Below are positions 32,787-41,646 of a stretch of DNA of 64,000 bases, in pieces. Both the position numbers and the translations under genes were made by a program. Source of the DNA: Streptomyces sp. NRRL WC-3626 (GTDB lineage: Bacteria; Actinomycetota; Actinomycetes; Streptomycetales; Streptomycetaceae); NCBI RefSeq assembly GCF_000718785.1, contig NZ_JOCA01000002.1:62001-126000 (forward strand), read 5' to 3'. Positions within the stretch are counted from its first letter, which is position 1. Every line of letters starts with the position of its first letter. Below the pieces are notes generated by a model. It saw nothing but the letters and a program-made list of their open reading frames with translations, did no database searches and was not told the origin of the DNA.

Positions 32787-33125
32787 ATGCAGAAGATCTC
32801 CCTAGACGCACAGGCTCGCGAGCAACTGGAACGCGCCGCCTCCACCTCCAGCGGGCGCAGCGCCACCACCGTCTACGGCGGCCATGAGCACACACTGCGC
32901 CAGACCGTCCTCGCCCTGACCGCCGGAACGTCGCTGGCCGAGCACGAGAACCCCGGAGAGGCAACCCTGCTCGTGTTGCGCGGACGCGTGCGGCTCACCA
33001 GTGGCGAGACCACCTGGGAGGGGCGCAGCGGCGACCTGATCGTCATCCCTCCGGCACGCCACGCCCTCCAGGCGATCGACGACGCAGCGGTGCTCCTCAC
33101 CGTCGCCAAACCGGCTGACGTGTGA
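32787..33125 (+). CDS. Cupin-domain protein
   Basis: The 112-residue small cupin starts at ATG 32787 with TGGAGA about 9 nt upstream. The conserved barrel has AEHENPGEATLLVLRG (motif 1, with one His and Glu kept) and GDLIVIPPARHALQ (motif 2, with Pro and His). Single-domain cupins of this size are often metal-dependent enzymes or ligand sensors. The specific function is not clear. Its stop overlaps the GTG start of the DUF488 gene, so they are coupled. It is divergent from a USP gene and belongs to the stress block by context. Confidence 0.85.
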   Translation: MQKISLDAQAREQLERAASTSSGRSATTVYGGHEHTLRQTVLALTAGTSLAEHENPGEATLLVLRGRVRLTSGETTWEGRSGDLIVIPPARHALQAIDDAAVLLTVAKPADV

Positions 33126-33667
33126 ACCGCACAGACCAGAACCGCGGACAGCTGCTCACCTTCGGGCACAGCACCGCCACCAGAGAACAGATGGCCGCCC
33201 TCCTCGACGGCGCCGAAGTGCTGGCCGTGGTCGACGTCCGCACCGCTCCGGGAAGCCGCCACAACCCGGACACGAACCGAGACGCTCTGGAGCAGTGGAT
33301 GCCGCGCCAGGGGATCGCCTACCGGTGGGAACCCCGACTCGGGGGCTTCCGCAGGACCGCGCCGGACTCACCCGACACGTTCTGGCAGAACGCCTCCTTC
33401 CGCGGATACGCCGGTTACACCCGGGACCCGCAGTTCGTGGCGGCAATGGACGAGCTGCTCATGCAGGCCGCGGCCGAACGCACCACGGTCATGTGCGCGG
33501 AGGCGGTGTGGTGGCGCTGCCACCGGCGGATCATCGCCGACTTCGCGGTACTCGCCCGCGGAACCCCGGTGCTGCACTTGTCCCATGACGGGCGGCTGAC
33601 CGAACACCGGCCGACGGTTGGTGCCCGGCTGCGTGAGGACGGCCTCCTGGTGTATGACCAGCACTGA
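33122..33667 (+). CDS. DUF488-domain protein
   Basis: The 181-residue protein starts at GTG 33122 and overlaps the cupin stop by 4 nt. It shows the DUF488 pattern: LTFGHSTATREQ at the N-terminus and VVDVRTAPGSRHNP. RLGG comes in the middle, and MCAEAVWWRCHRRIIAD carries the paired cysteines and CHR motif. The family's biochemical role is not established; members often bind metal or act near heme and redox systems. Coupling to a small cupin is notable and suggests a shared task in redox or metal stress, which is inference. Confidence 0.88.
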   Translation: MNRTDQNRGQLLTFGHSTATREQMAALLDGAEVLAVVDVRTAPGSRHNPDTNRDALEQWMPRQGIAYRWEPRLGGFRRTAPDSPDTFWQNASFRGYAGYTRDPQFVAAMDELLMQAAAERTTVMCAEAVWWRCHRRIIADFAVLARGTPVLHLSHDGRLTEHRPTVGARLREDGLLVYDQH

Positions 33668-33749
33668 AGGGTGATACGTGGCGCCGCATCCGGTGACCGT
33701 ATCGGTGCCCGCCGTTGGCCGATGGTCAAGCGGTTCATAGGACCCGAAC

Positions 33750-36518
33750 TCACTGTGTTCTGCTGGGCTGCGGCTGCATGGTCCGTGCGCGCGTGCGGCG
33801 GCGGGTACGAGACCGCAGCACAGTCTTGACCAGCTCGCCGACCCACAGGATGGTCGAGCCGACGGCTGCGCACACGAGCCACTGGCTGGAGGTCAGGTTG
33901 GTCGTGGTAAAGAAGCCGTGCAGGGCGTCCATCTCGACCATGAGAACCAGCAGCACGATCACGGCAGCACCGGCGACGAACATCGAGGGGTTCTCCAGCG
34001 TCCGCCTGCTGAACACGCTGTGTGTGTCGTGCCGGACGTTGAGCAGGTTGTAGACCTGGAAGAAGACGAAGGTGACGAAGGCCATGGTGCCCGCGACGGT
34101 GGCCTGCCCCGGTTCCGCCTCCGGCCCTGGCCCCCAGGTCAGCACCGCGAGGGTGCCTGCCGCCATCACCGCGCTGGCCAGCAGGATCCGGGCAAGCCGC
34201 TTTCTGCTGAGGATGGGTTCGCCGGTCGGGCGTGGGGGTTTGCTCATCGCATCCGGGCTGACGGGGTCGACTCCGAGGGACATCGCCGGCGGGCCGTCCA
34301 TCACCAGGTTGACGAACAGGATCTGCAGTGCCGTGAACGGTGCGCCCCCTGCCAGGCCGGTCAGTGAGCTGACCAGGAACGTGGCCACAAAGCCCAGTGC
34401 CGTCGAGACCTGGAAGCGGACGAACTTCACGATGTTGTCGTAGATGCCCCGTCCCTCGCGGACGGCGGCCACGATGGTCGCGAAGTTGTCGTCGGTCAGG
34501 ACCATCGTCGAGGCTTCCTTGGTCACCTCCGTCCCGGTGACGCCCATCGCCACTCCGATGTCGGCCCTGCGCAGCGCGGGTGCGTCGTTGACTCCGTCGC
34601 CGGTCATGGCCACCACATCTCCACGGGCCTGCAGCGCCCGTACGATCCGGATCTTGTGCTCCGGCGACACCCGGGCGACCACCCCCACCTCGTCGAGCCG
34701 GCCGGGCAGGGCGTCGTCGTCGATCTGGTCCAGTTCTGCGCCGGTGATGGCCCGCCCCGGGATCCCGAGTTCACCGGCGATGGCCCCGGCGGTCATCGCG
34801 TGGTCACCGGTGATCATCCGGACCCGGATCCCGGCGTTGCGGCACTCGCCGATCGCCGCGCGCGCCTCCGTGCGCGGTGGGTCGACAATGCCGACCAGGG
34901 CCAGCAGCACCAGCCGGTCAAGCAGCTCCTTCGGGTCGGCGGGAGCCTGGAAGTCCTCGGCCGGGAAGTCTTCGGCCCCCAGGGCCAGCACCCGCATGCT
35001 CTGTCCGGCCAGGGCGCTGTTGGCCTGGCCGTAGCGCTGCCGGGCTTCCTCGTCGAACGGCAGGATCGTCTCGCCGCCGAGGTAGCGGTCCGCACGGTCG
35101 GCCAGCACATCCGGGGCACCCTTGACGAAACACCGGATCACCTCACGGCCGGTGTCATCGGTCCAGTCGTGAAAGGTCGCCATGAACTTGTAAGCGGAGT
35201 CAAAAGGGATCTCCACTCGCCGGGGCCGCTCCTGGCGCAGCCGGGCCACATCGATGCCGGCCTTCTCAGCCAGCACCACCAGCGCGCCCTCAGTCGGGTC
35301 CCCCACCACCTGCCCGTCCCGGATGACGGCATCGGAGCACAGGGCCATCGCGGTCACCGCATCGTCCATGGTGGCCGGCACCGGCGAGCCGTCGGTGGTG
35401 CGGATACGGCCGTCGAAGGAGTAGCCCTGCCCCGAGACCGTGAACCGGCGGCCGGCCAGCAGCAACTCCCGCGCCGTCATCTGATTCAAGGTCAGCGTGC
35501 CGGTCTTGTCGGTGCAGATCTGCGAGGTACTGCCCAGAGTCTCCACCGACGCCAGCCGTTTGACGATCGCGCCTCGCTTGGCCATCCGGCCGGTCCCCAT
35601 GGCCAGCGTGAAGGCCACGACGGCCGGCAGTCCTTCAGGGATGGCCGCGACCGCCAAGGACACGGCACTGACGAACAGGTCACCGAAATCCTGCCCGCGC
35701 ACCAGCCCCAGGACGAAGACAGCGACGATGACCACCCCGGACACCCAGGCCAGGGTGCGGCTCAGGGCGTCGATCTGCCGTCGCAGCGGTGTCGGTCCCG
35801 GCTGGGCCTTGTGGAGCATGTCGGCGATGCGGCCGGTCTCGCCGGCCATACCGGTGTCGGTGACCAGCACCTCCCCGCGACCGCGGGTGACCGCCGTGTT
35901 CATGTACACCGCGGTCACCCGGTCTGCCAGCGGCGCCTCGGCCCCGACGGTGGCATCCGCCGACTTCGCCACCGCCAGGGCCTCACCCGTCAGGACAGAT
36001 TCCTGCACTTCCAGCGAGCTCGACGCAAACAGCCGGCCGTCGGCGGGCACCCGGTCGCCGGCCGCCAGGACCACCACGTCCCCGGGCACCAGTTCCTCGG
36101 CGTCCAGCCGTGCCAGTCGGCCGTCACGACGGACGGTGGCGGTCGTCACGGTCATCTGCCGCAGGGCATCCAGCGCCGCCTCGGCACGAGACTCCTGCAC
36201 AAACCCGATCGTCGCGTTGAGCAACACCACGACGACAATCGCCACCGGCGTCTCCCACTCCCGGGACACCACCAGGCTGACCGCCGCTGCAACCAGCAGG
36301 ATGACGATCAGCAAGTCCTGAAACTGCCGTAGGAACGCCCGCCATCCGGGCTCTGCCGGAGCCTGCTCGAGCCGGTTCGGCCCATATTCCGCAAGCCGCC
36401 GGGCCGCCTCAGCCGACGACAGCCCCGAGGCAGGATCCACATCGAGCCCGGCGGCCACTTCACCGGCAGACAGAGCGTGCCAGGAGGGCGGCAGTCCCGC
36501 GCTCGTCGAAGGAGGCAT
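33750..36518 (-). CDS. Cation-transporting P-type ATPase (P2A/P2B-like, Ca2+-type)
   Basis: The pump has 922 residues: an N-terminal cation-ATPase domain, VLTGEA in the actuator domain (TGEA instead of TGES) and TM4 AIPEGLPAVV. The phosphorylation site is DKTGTLT and the hinge is TGDGVNDAPALR. TM6 has FVNLVMDGPPA like Ca2+ pumps, but TM5 is FVRFQVSTALGF, lacking the Asn and Glu of SERCA. Ion specificity is therefore uncertain. It differs from the ATPase at 5245 in length and TM5. It ends convergent to the DUF488 gene and starts divergent from a tandem USP gene across a 299-nt promoter region (36519-36817) that holds no other gene. Confidence 0.93.
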   Translation of the reverse strand: MPPSTSAGLPPSWHALSAGEVAAGLDVDPASGLSSAEAARRLAEYGPNRLEQAPAEPGWRAFLRQFQDLLIVILLVAAAVSLVVSREWETPVAIVVVVLLNATIGFVQESRAEAALDALRQMTVTTATVRRDGRLARLDAEELVPGDVVVLAAGDRVPADGRLFASSSLEVQESVLTGEALAVAKSADATVGAEAPLADRVTAVYMNTAVTRGRGEVLVTDTGMAGETGRIADMLHKAQPGPTPLRRQIDALSRTLAWVSGVVIVAVFVLGLVRGQDFGDLFVSAVSLAVAAIPEGLPAVVAFTLAMGTGRMAKRGAIVKRLASVETLGSTSQICTDKTGTLTLNQMTARELLLAGRRFTVSGQGYSFDGRIRTTDGSPVPATMDDAVTAMALCSDAVIRDGQVVGDPTEGALVVLAEKAGIDVARLRQERPRRVEIPFDSAYKFMATFHDWTDDTGREVIRCFVKGAPDVLADRADRYLGGETILPFDEEARQRYGQANSALAGQSMRVLALGAEDFPAEDFQAPADPKELLDRLVLLALVGIVDPPRTEARAAIGECRNAGIRVRMITGDHAMTAGAIAGELGIPGRAITGAELDQIDDDALPGRLDEVGVVARVSPEHKIRIVRALQARGDVVAMTGDGVNDAPALRRADIGVAMGVTGTEVTKEASTMVLTDDNFATIVAAVREGRGIYDNIVKFVRFQVSTALGFVATFLVSSLTGLAGGAPFTALQILFVNLVMDGPPAMSLGVDPVSPDAMSKPPRPTGEPILSRKRLARILLASAVMAAGTLAVLTWGPGPEAEPGQATVAGTMAFVTFVFFQVYNLLNVRHDTHSVFSRRTLENPSMFVAGAAVIVLLVLMVEMDALHGFFTTTNLTSSQWLVCAAVGSTILWVGELVKTVLRSRTRRRTRARTMQPQPSRTQ

Positions 36519-36817
36519 GCCCTCATTGTTTCCGCGACCGAGCGCTGACGCAGTGTGGCGCAGCGTTGCGGGACCACGCTCCTACGCCGAGCCGCTGGCC
36601 GTGGAAACCCGACGACTCCATCCGCCTGAAGCCGGCCGCCCCGATCGCAACGTGCCATCCGAACGGTTCGACGGTCCGGTGCGGAGCTGCTACTACCGGT
36701 GATCGGTGGGCAGCCTCCCCTCCCGGGTGGCGGACCAGCCCATGCGATGGCCTCTTGATCGTTTGGCAGCAGGAAGGCGTCGGAGTGAACCTGGAAGGTA
36801 GGGAAGCGGGAGGTGTG

Positions 36818-37705
36818 ATGAGCGGTCTGGTTGTTGTGGGCGTGGACGGTTCGGCCTCGGGCTTGGCCGCAGTAGCGGCAGCGGCGCGGGAGGCAGGGTG
36901 GCGCGCCGCAGACTTGCGGCTGGTGCATGCGTTCATCTGGCCCGCGATGCACGTGCAACTGGGCCCGTCGCCGCTGGGCCCTCCTGAGGGTGGCTTGCGC
37001 AACATGGTGGAACGCCTGCTGACCGAGGCGGAGGAGCGCGCCAGGTCGGTGGCACCGGAGGTGGATATCTCCCGCGCTGTGGTGCCAGGGGAACCGCTGA
37101 CGGTCCTGCAGGCGCAATCGCGTGCCGCGGACCTCGTGGTTGTCGGGTCGCGTGGTATGGGGAGCTTCGTCGGGCTGATGGTGGGATCGACGGCGGTGCA
37201 TCTCGCAACTCATGGCCGGTGCCCGGTTCTCGTCGTCCGCGAACAGGGCGAGGTCACAGGGCCGATCGTGGTGGGGGTCGACGGGTCCTCGGCTGGTGCC
37301 GGAGCGATTGCTTTCGCCTTCACCGAGGCGGCACTACGCGGGGTCGGCATCGTTGCTCTGCACGCCTGGACCACCTGGAACGCACCGATGCCAGCGCCGC
37401 AGGACGAGGCGGCGCCGTACGCGAACGAGCCGGAAGCGCTGGCCGCGCGGGAGGAACGTCTACTGTCCGAGGCGCTCGCCGGCTACCAGGAGACGTACCC
37501 GAGCGTGAGCGTGAAGCACGAGGTTGTCCACGGCGGGACGCGGGAGGCGCTGATCGAGGCGAGCCGCACCGCCCAACTGCTGGTGGTCGGGGCGCGCGGA
37601 CGCGGCGGTTTTGCCGGCCTGATGCTCGGATCGGTGAGCCAGGCCATGCTGCATCATGCACACTGCCCAGTGGCGGTCGTGCGCAGCCCCGACAACAGCC
37701 TCTGA
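36818..37705 (+). CDS. Universal stress protein, tandem Usp domains
   Basis: The 295-residue protein has two Usp folds, both with conserved nucleotide loops. Domain 1 opens VVVGVDGSASGLA and ends VVVGSRGMGSFVGLMVGS. Domain 2 opens IVVGVDGSSAGAGA and ends LLVVGARGRGGFAGLMLGSVS and LHHAHCPVAVVRS. I start at ATG 36818 behind GGGAGG; the upstream extension is not Usp-like. Both loops look able to bind ATP, unlike the tandem protein at 12557. It is divergent from a P-type ATPase, and the pair may share a stress promoter region. Confidence 0.93.
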   Translation: MSGLVVVGVDGSASGLAAVAAAAREAGWRAADLRLVHAFIWPAMHVQLGPSPLGPPEGGLRNMVERLLTEAEERARSVAPEVDISRAVVPGEPLTVLQAQSRAADLVVVGSRGMGSFVGLMVGSTAVHLATHGRCPVLVVREQGEVTGPIVVGVDGSSAGAGAIAFAFTEAALRGVGIVALHAWTTWNAPMPAPQDEAAPYANEPEALAAREERLLSEALAGYQETYPSVSVKHEVVHGGTREALIEASRTAQLLVVGARGRGGFAGLMLGSVSQAMLHHAHCPVAVVRSPDNSL

Positions 37706-37921
37706 CCAGCGCCAAGACCTCTCGGCGCGGACGGAACTGCGGCGCGGCATCGCTGAGCGCCGGACAGACCCCAAAGGCGGTATGGCGGTAATACAGGACG
37801 TACTTGAGGCCCACTTCGTCCCCGCGACGAAGGTCGGGTCCTCAAAGTGCTCGAAGAACAGCACCCGGGATGAAGGCACCATCCGCCTGCCGCGCATCAC
37901 GCTGAGCAGCCACGATGGCGG

Positions 37922-38563
37922 TCAGGACGCAGTAGCGACCGGCGCATCAAGGCCGCGGGCCGCAACCAGCTGCGCACTGCCATCAGCCAGCCGATAGCAC
38001 AGGCCCACCACGGCGGCCTGGCCGGCGGCCACCTTCTGGGCGAGGACCCGGGAGCGGTCCAGCAGCAGGTCGACAGTGTGCCTTATATGCTCGGCGAGGA
38101 TCTCCTCCGGCTCGACCCGTCCGGCGGCCCGCGCCGCCAGCACACTGGGTGTCACCCGCTCGACCACGTCCCGGACGTACCCGGCCGGCGCCATACCGTC
38201 CTCCAGCGCGGCGCACGCCGCACCCACGGCGCCACACGAGTCGTGACCGAGCACCACCACCAGCGGGCAGCCCAGCACGTCCACGCCGTACTCGATGCTG
38301 CCCAGCACCTCCGCACCCACGACGTGCCCCGCGGTGCGCACCACGAATAGGTCGCCCAAACCGCGATCGAAGATGATCTCGGCGGCCAGCCGGGAGTCGG
38401 AACACCCGAACAGCACGGCGAAGGGCTGCTGACCCGGCGCGATCTCGGCACGGCGAGTGGCGTCCTGGTTCGGGTGCTCGGGGGCGCCCGTGACGAAGCG
38501 CTGGTTACCGGCCAGCAGCAGCTCGAAGGCTTCGGAGGTCGTCGGAGTCTGGATCTCGCTCAT
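37922..38563 (-). CDS. Beta-class carbonic anhydrase
   Basis: The 213-residue zinc enzyme has the ligand set of beta-carbonic anhydrases. The first Cys and Asp/Arg dyad are in FGCSDSRLAAE, and the His and second Cys are in LGHDSCGAVGAAC. It hydrates CO2 to bicarbonate, useful for carboxylations and pH balance. The ATG at 38563 gives a normal length for soluble bacterial members. It is convergent with the tandem USP gene; 37706-37921 between them holds no gene. Upstream it is followed by a degraded region, so it marks the end of the intact stress block. Confidence 0.93.
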   Translation of the reverse strand: MSEIQTPTTSEAFELLLAGNQRFVTGAPEHPNQDATRRAEIAPGQQPFAVLFGCSDSRLAAEIIFDRGLGDLFVVRTAGHVVGAEVLGSIEYGVDVLGCPLVVVLGHDSCGAVGAACAALEDGMAPAGYVRDVVERVTPSVLAARAAGRVEPEEILAEHIRHTVDLLLDRSRVLAQKVAAGQAAVVGLCYRLADGSAQLVAARGLDAPVATAS

Positions 38564-38863
38564 GACCGCAGCCTACGAGCCGACACCAGCCGTCGCACCG
38601 ACTGGCCCGCCGGAACTGTCCGGGCCTGGCCGCGCCGACGGCCTGGCCATCACCCCCAGGTGCCGGGCCAGAGCGGCCTCGATGCTAAACCGCAGAGCGC
38701 GCCGCAGCTGCCCCTCCCCGTATGGCGAGCCGACGGCGCGCGCTTGAAGCCGGGCCCGGCCACCGTGGACCACCACTGTCCGCTCGTCCTCCACGCCCGC
38801 ACAACGAGCGAGGCGCCGCTCGCGCTGTCGGCCGAACGAGGGTTCGCCAGGCGGTCCTGGGGC

Positions 38864-39173
38864 TCAGCCGCCGAAGAACGCTTCTGCATCGGTGACGGTG
38901 TCAAAGACCCGCACGACGCGATCCGCTCCGGTCATCTCAAGGACCCGCCGCAACGGATTAGGCACAGAGGCCAGCACCACCACCGTGCCGACTTCGGCCG
39001 CCAGCGCAGAACGACACCCCGGACATCTCCAGCACGATGAAGCGATTGCCCTGGGCGATCAGCTCCTTGAACCGTGCACGGAACGCCGGATCGGTCAGGT
39101 AGTCCATTTCGCCGCTGACCCTCGCCACCACACAGCGGCCAGAGGCGGTGATCTCGACCGATGGACCAGCCAC
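38864..39173 (-). pseudogene. STAS anti-anti-sigma factor, broken by internal deletion and frameshift
   Basis: A GTG start at 39173 behind GGGAGA leads into a normal STAS N-terminus (VARVSGEMDYL, LEMSGVSFC). At the phosphorylation-site segment, where DSSGLNALL-like residues are expected after VSFC, about 15 residues are missing and the frame changes. The rest continues in another frame as AAEVGTVVVLASVPNPLRRV, then FDTVTDAEAFFGG and TGA at 38864. The site-of-phosphorylation serine is lost. The protein would be non-functional as a partner of SpoIIE-type phosphatases. It could be a sequencing artefact only in part, because the missing codons are not explained by a single indel. Confidence 0.8.
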
Positions 39174-39575
39174 AACGTTCTCCCAACCGTCTCAGCAGCA
39201 GACAGCGCGGCGGAGTTCTTGTCCGGAGCCTATCGATCCACCAGCAGAATCACGGACAAACCGTATGACTAGCAGGCCACGTACACGGGCGCCGTCCCGC
39301 TGCGAACCAACAGCCGCAGTACCGCCAGGACCACGGAGTCACCTCACTGCACGGACGAGGTCGGCGTCGCGGTGGCCGGGGCCAGGTTTTTTCGCCGTTC
39401 CCAAGGCGCCGGGCACCCCTCGCAAGACCGCAGCATCCCGGCGCGAAGCAGGCTCGCGCGGACGGACCGAACCTATGACCGCCCGAAGTCACAGCCAGCC
39501 AGGCCCTTTCGGCGGCCACGCGCATCGTCCCACAGCAGCCTCCGGGGAACGCGAAAGCTCTGAACACATCAACTT
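39174..39575. other. Degraded intergenic region
   Basis: About 400 bases lie between two pseudogenes. No ORF has a credible start, codon use and similarity together. Local base composition is lower in G+C than in the operons on the right. It is probably decayed DNA at a junction between the stress block and the accessory biosynthetic block. Confidence 0.5.
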
Positions 39576-39911
39576 GACAGGGAAACATGCAGTTGTCCGC
39601 ACTGCCAGAAGCTCGGCGGCGGCCCGATGATGTGGTGGGCCGGCTTCGCCCCCGCGGATATCAGCTGGACCAACGGGATCGAGCCGACCTGGTTCGAGAC
39701 GTTCGAGGGCCAGGCCCAGCGCGGCTTCTGCCCCAACTGCGGAAGCCGTCTCGCGGCGATCGACAGCGACATCCCGGAGATTGGCATCGTCGTTCCGGCC
39801 CTGGACGACACCACCGGTGACGATCTCGTCCCCGTCAACCAGTCCTTCCGCGACAGCTCCGTGCGCTGGCTGCCCCAGGTGCCGGACATCCAGAGCAGCT
39901 CCGTCAGCTGA
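39576..39911 (+). pseudogene. GFA-domain (glutathione-dependent formaldehyde-activating enzyme-like) protein, 5'-truncated
   Basis: In frame the translation reads TCSCPHCQKLGGGP, then MMWWAGFAPADISW, and later GFCPNCGSRLAAIDSDIP. These are the second and third zinc-cysteine clusters of the GFA fold (CxC...CxxC). The first GCLCGAV-type motif and all upstream residues are missing. A stop codon lies at 39561 in the same frame, and there is no start codon before the ATG at 39627. The 3' part to the stop at 39911 is intact. It is therefore a 5'-deleted remnant, unless translation from 39627 yields a small partial product. Confidence 0.75.
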
Positions 39912-40097
39912 AGCGCAGGCGATCCTGGGGCGGCTTGGGGAAGAGGGCAGTTCTTTGCCCTGACTCGCAGAGCCGGGGCGGAACAAGCCGCATCGGCCAG
40001 TGGCCGCCGATAGACTCACAGTGACCCTTGCCGCTATGTGACGGCGGCCAGCTACTTCAACCGGGGCGCCTTCGGCGGCCCTTAGATTGAGGCGTTC

Positions 40098-40742
40098 ATG
40101 CAGGACGACCGACCCGTGGTCGGCGTGATCGACTACCGCACCGGAAACAGCCAGAGCGTGGTCCACGCGCTGAACTTCCTCGGTGTGCCGAACCGTCTGC
40201 TCACCTCGCCCGCGCAACTCGATGGCATCGACCGGATCATCCTTCCTGGTGTTGGATCAGCCGGGACCACGATGACCTACCTGTCCGAGGCCGGATGGCC
40301 CGAGGCGCTTCACGCCCGGGTTATCGAAGGCCGCACCCCGTTCCTGGGCATCTGCGTGGGCCTGCAGGTCCTCTTCGAGAGCAGTGAGGAACAGGACGCG
40401 ACATGCCTGGGCTGGCTGCCCGGGACTGTACGGGCCTTCAACGGCGCCGACGTGCGGGTGCCGCAGATGGGCTGGAACCAGGTACACCGCACCTCGACGC
40501 ATCCCTTCCTGGCCGGTCTGCCGGAAGCGGGGCATTTCTACTTCGTGAACAGCTACTACGCCGACCCCGCGGACGCCGGGGACGTCGCGGCCACTACGGA
40601 GTACGGCTTGCCGTTCACCTCTGCCGTCGCGCGTGGCAACATCATGGCCACGCAGTTCCACACCGAGAAGTCCGGCCCGCTGGGGCTGGATCTCCTCGAG
40701 CGGTTCGCCAAGACCCCGCAGGAGGAGCTGTGCCCGGCCTGA
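40098..40742 (+). CDS. hisH: HisH-like glutamine amidotransferase subunit
   Basis: The 214-residue class I glutamine amidotransferase has the PGVG oxyanion strand, the nucleophile Cys in GICVGLQ and the His/Glu of the triad in TQFHTEKSG. All catalytic residues are present, so it should release ammonia from glutamine. Its stop lies 10 nt inside the following HisF-like gene, so they are coupled as in IGP synthase. In normal histidine synthesis HisH-HisF makes imidazole glycerol phosphate and AICAR. This pair is not in a his operon but beside HisA-like, PRTase-like and Nudix genes, so a dedicated secondary role is more likely. The start has a weak ribosome binding site. Confidence 0.9.
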   Translation: MQDDRPVVGVIDYRTGNSQSVVHALNFLGVPNRLLTSPAQLDGIDRIILPGVGSAGTTMTYLSEAGWPEALHARVIEGRTPFLGICVGLQVLFESSEEQDATCLGWLPGTVRAFNGADVRVPQMGWNQVHRTSTHPFLAGLPEAGHFYFVNSYYADPADAGDVAATTEYGLPFTSAVARGNIMATQFHTEKSGPLGLDLLERFAKTPQEELCPA

Positions 40743-41545
40743 ACGTCGCGACGGGGCTGACCACCCGGCTGATCGCCTGCTTCGACATCATCGACGGTCG
40801 GGTCACCAAGGCCCGCCGCTTCGAGGACAACATCGACGTCGGCGACGCCGCCGAGGTCGCCGCGTCGGTGTACGCGGACGGCATTGACGAGATCATCTTC
40901 TACGACATCCTCGCCAGCGCGCAGCGCCGCCAGGCTGACCTGTCCACGATCCGCAAGGTCGCCGAGACGGTGTTCGTGCCGCTGACGGTGGGCGGCGGGG
41001 TCCGGTCGCTGGAGGACATGCACGCGGTGCTGGCCGCCGGCGCGGAGAAGATCAGTCTGGACTCGATGGCGGTGCGCAATCCCTCGATCATCACCGAGGG
41101 GTCGGCCGAGTTCGGCCGCCAGTGCATCGTGCAGTCCATGCAGGTCAAGCGCGTCCCGGTCACGGGCGAGATTCCCAGCGGGTACGAGGTGTTCATCGAC
41201 GGTGCCAGGCAGGCCACCGGCATGGACGCCATCGTGTGGGCGCGCCGGGGCGAGGAACTCGGCGCGGGGGAGATCTGCGTCAACTCCATCGACCAGGACG
41301 GCACGCACGAGGGCTACGACCTGGAGATCACCCGCCAGATCGCCGAGGCGGTCAACCTGCCGGTGATCGCCTCCGGCGGCGCCGGTTCCGCCGAGCACGC
41401 GGCGGCGGCCTTCACCGAAGCGGGCGCGTCGGCGGCGATCGTCAGCTCGCTGTTGTACTCGCCGCGTATGGAGCGCACCGTCCCGGTCGGGGAGATCAAG
41501 GCCGAGCTCGCCAAGCGGTACGGACTCCCGGTCCGCCTGGTCTGA
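40730..41545 (+). CDS. hisF: HisF-like cyclase subunit with an altered catalytic residue
   Basis: The 271-residue TIM barrel starts at GTG 40730 behind AGGAGG. Phosphate-binding motifs are present (TVGGGV, IASGGAGSAEHA). The strand-1 aspartate (T. maritima HisF D11) is kept in LIACFDIIDGRV. The strand-5 aspartate (D130, general acid/base) aligns to glutamine in IVQSMQVKR. The D176 region, NSIDQDGT, is kept. One of two essential acids is therefore changed, and the standard PRFAR cyclisation is unlikely. It may use ammonia from the coupled HisH-like protein on a different ribosyl or sugar phosphate. A strong terminator follows at 41570. Confidence 0.88.
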   Translation: MPGLNVATGLTTRLIACFDIIDGRVTKARRFEDNIDVGDAAEVAASVYADGIDEIIFYDILASAQRRQADLSTIRKVAETVFVPLTVGGGVRSLEDMHAVLAAGAEKISLDSMAVRNPSIITEGSAEFGRQCIVQSMQVKRVPVTGEIPSGYEVFIDGARQATGMDAIVWARRGEELGAGEICVNSIDQDGTHEGYDLEITRQIAEAVNLPVIASGGAGSAEHAAAAFTEAGASAAIVSSLLYSPRMERTVPVGEIKAELAKRYGLPVRLV

Positions 41546-41569
41546 GCACGCTCCCTCCCGGAAACGAAG

Positions 41570-41611
41570 CCGGGCCCGACCGCGTTCAGCGGCCGGGCCC
41601 GGTCTTGTTTT
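41570..41611 (+). terminator. Strong stem-loop terminator after hisF-like gene
   Basis: CCGGGCCCGACCGC (41570-41583) pairs with GCGGCCGGGCCCGG (41589-41602), with one mismatch and a 5-nt loop. A T-rich stretch (TCTTGTTTT, to 41611) follows. It separates the plus-strand hisH-hisF pair from the convergent minus-strand operon and may stop both transcripts. Confidence 0.85.
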
Positions 41612-41646
41612 CCGGCGCCGCACGGCCGTCCCGGGCGTACGGCGGG

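Noticed and set aside
38573-38794. 73-residue minus-strand ORF after the carbonic anhydrase start
   Set aside because: It has no motif and poor start. I could not support it as a gene.
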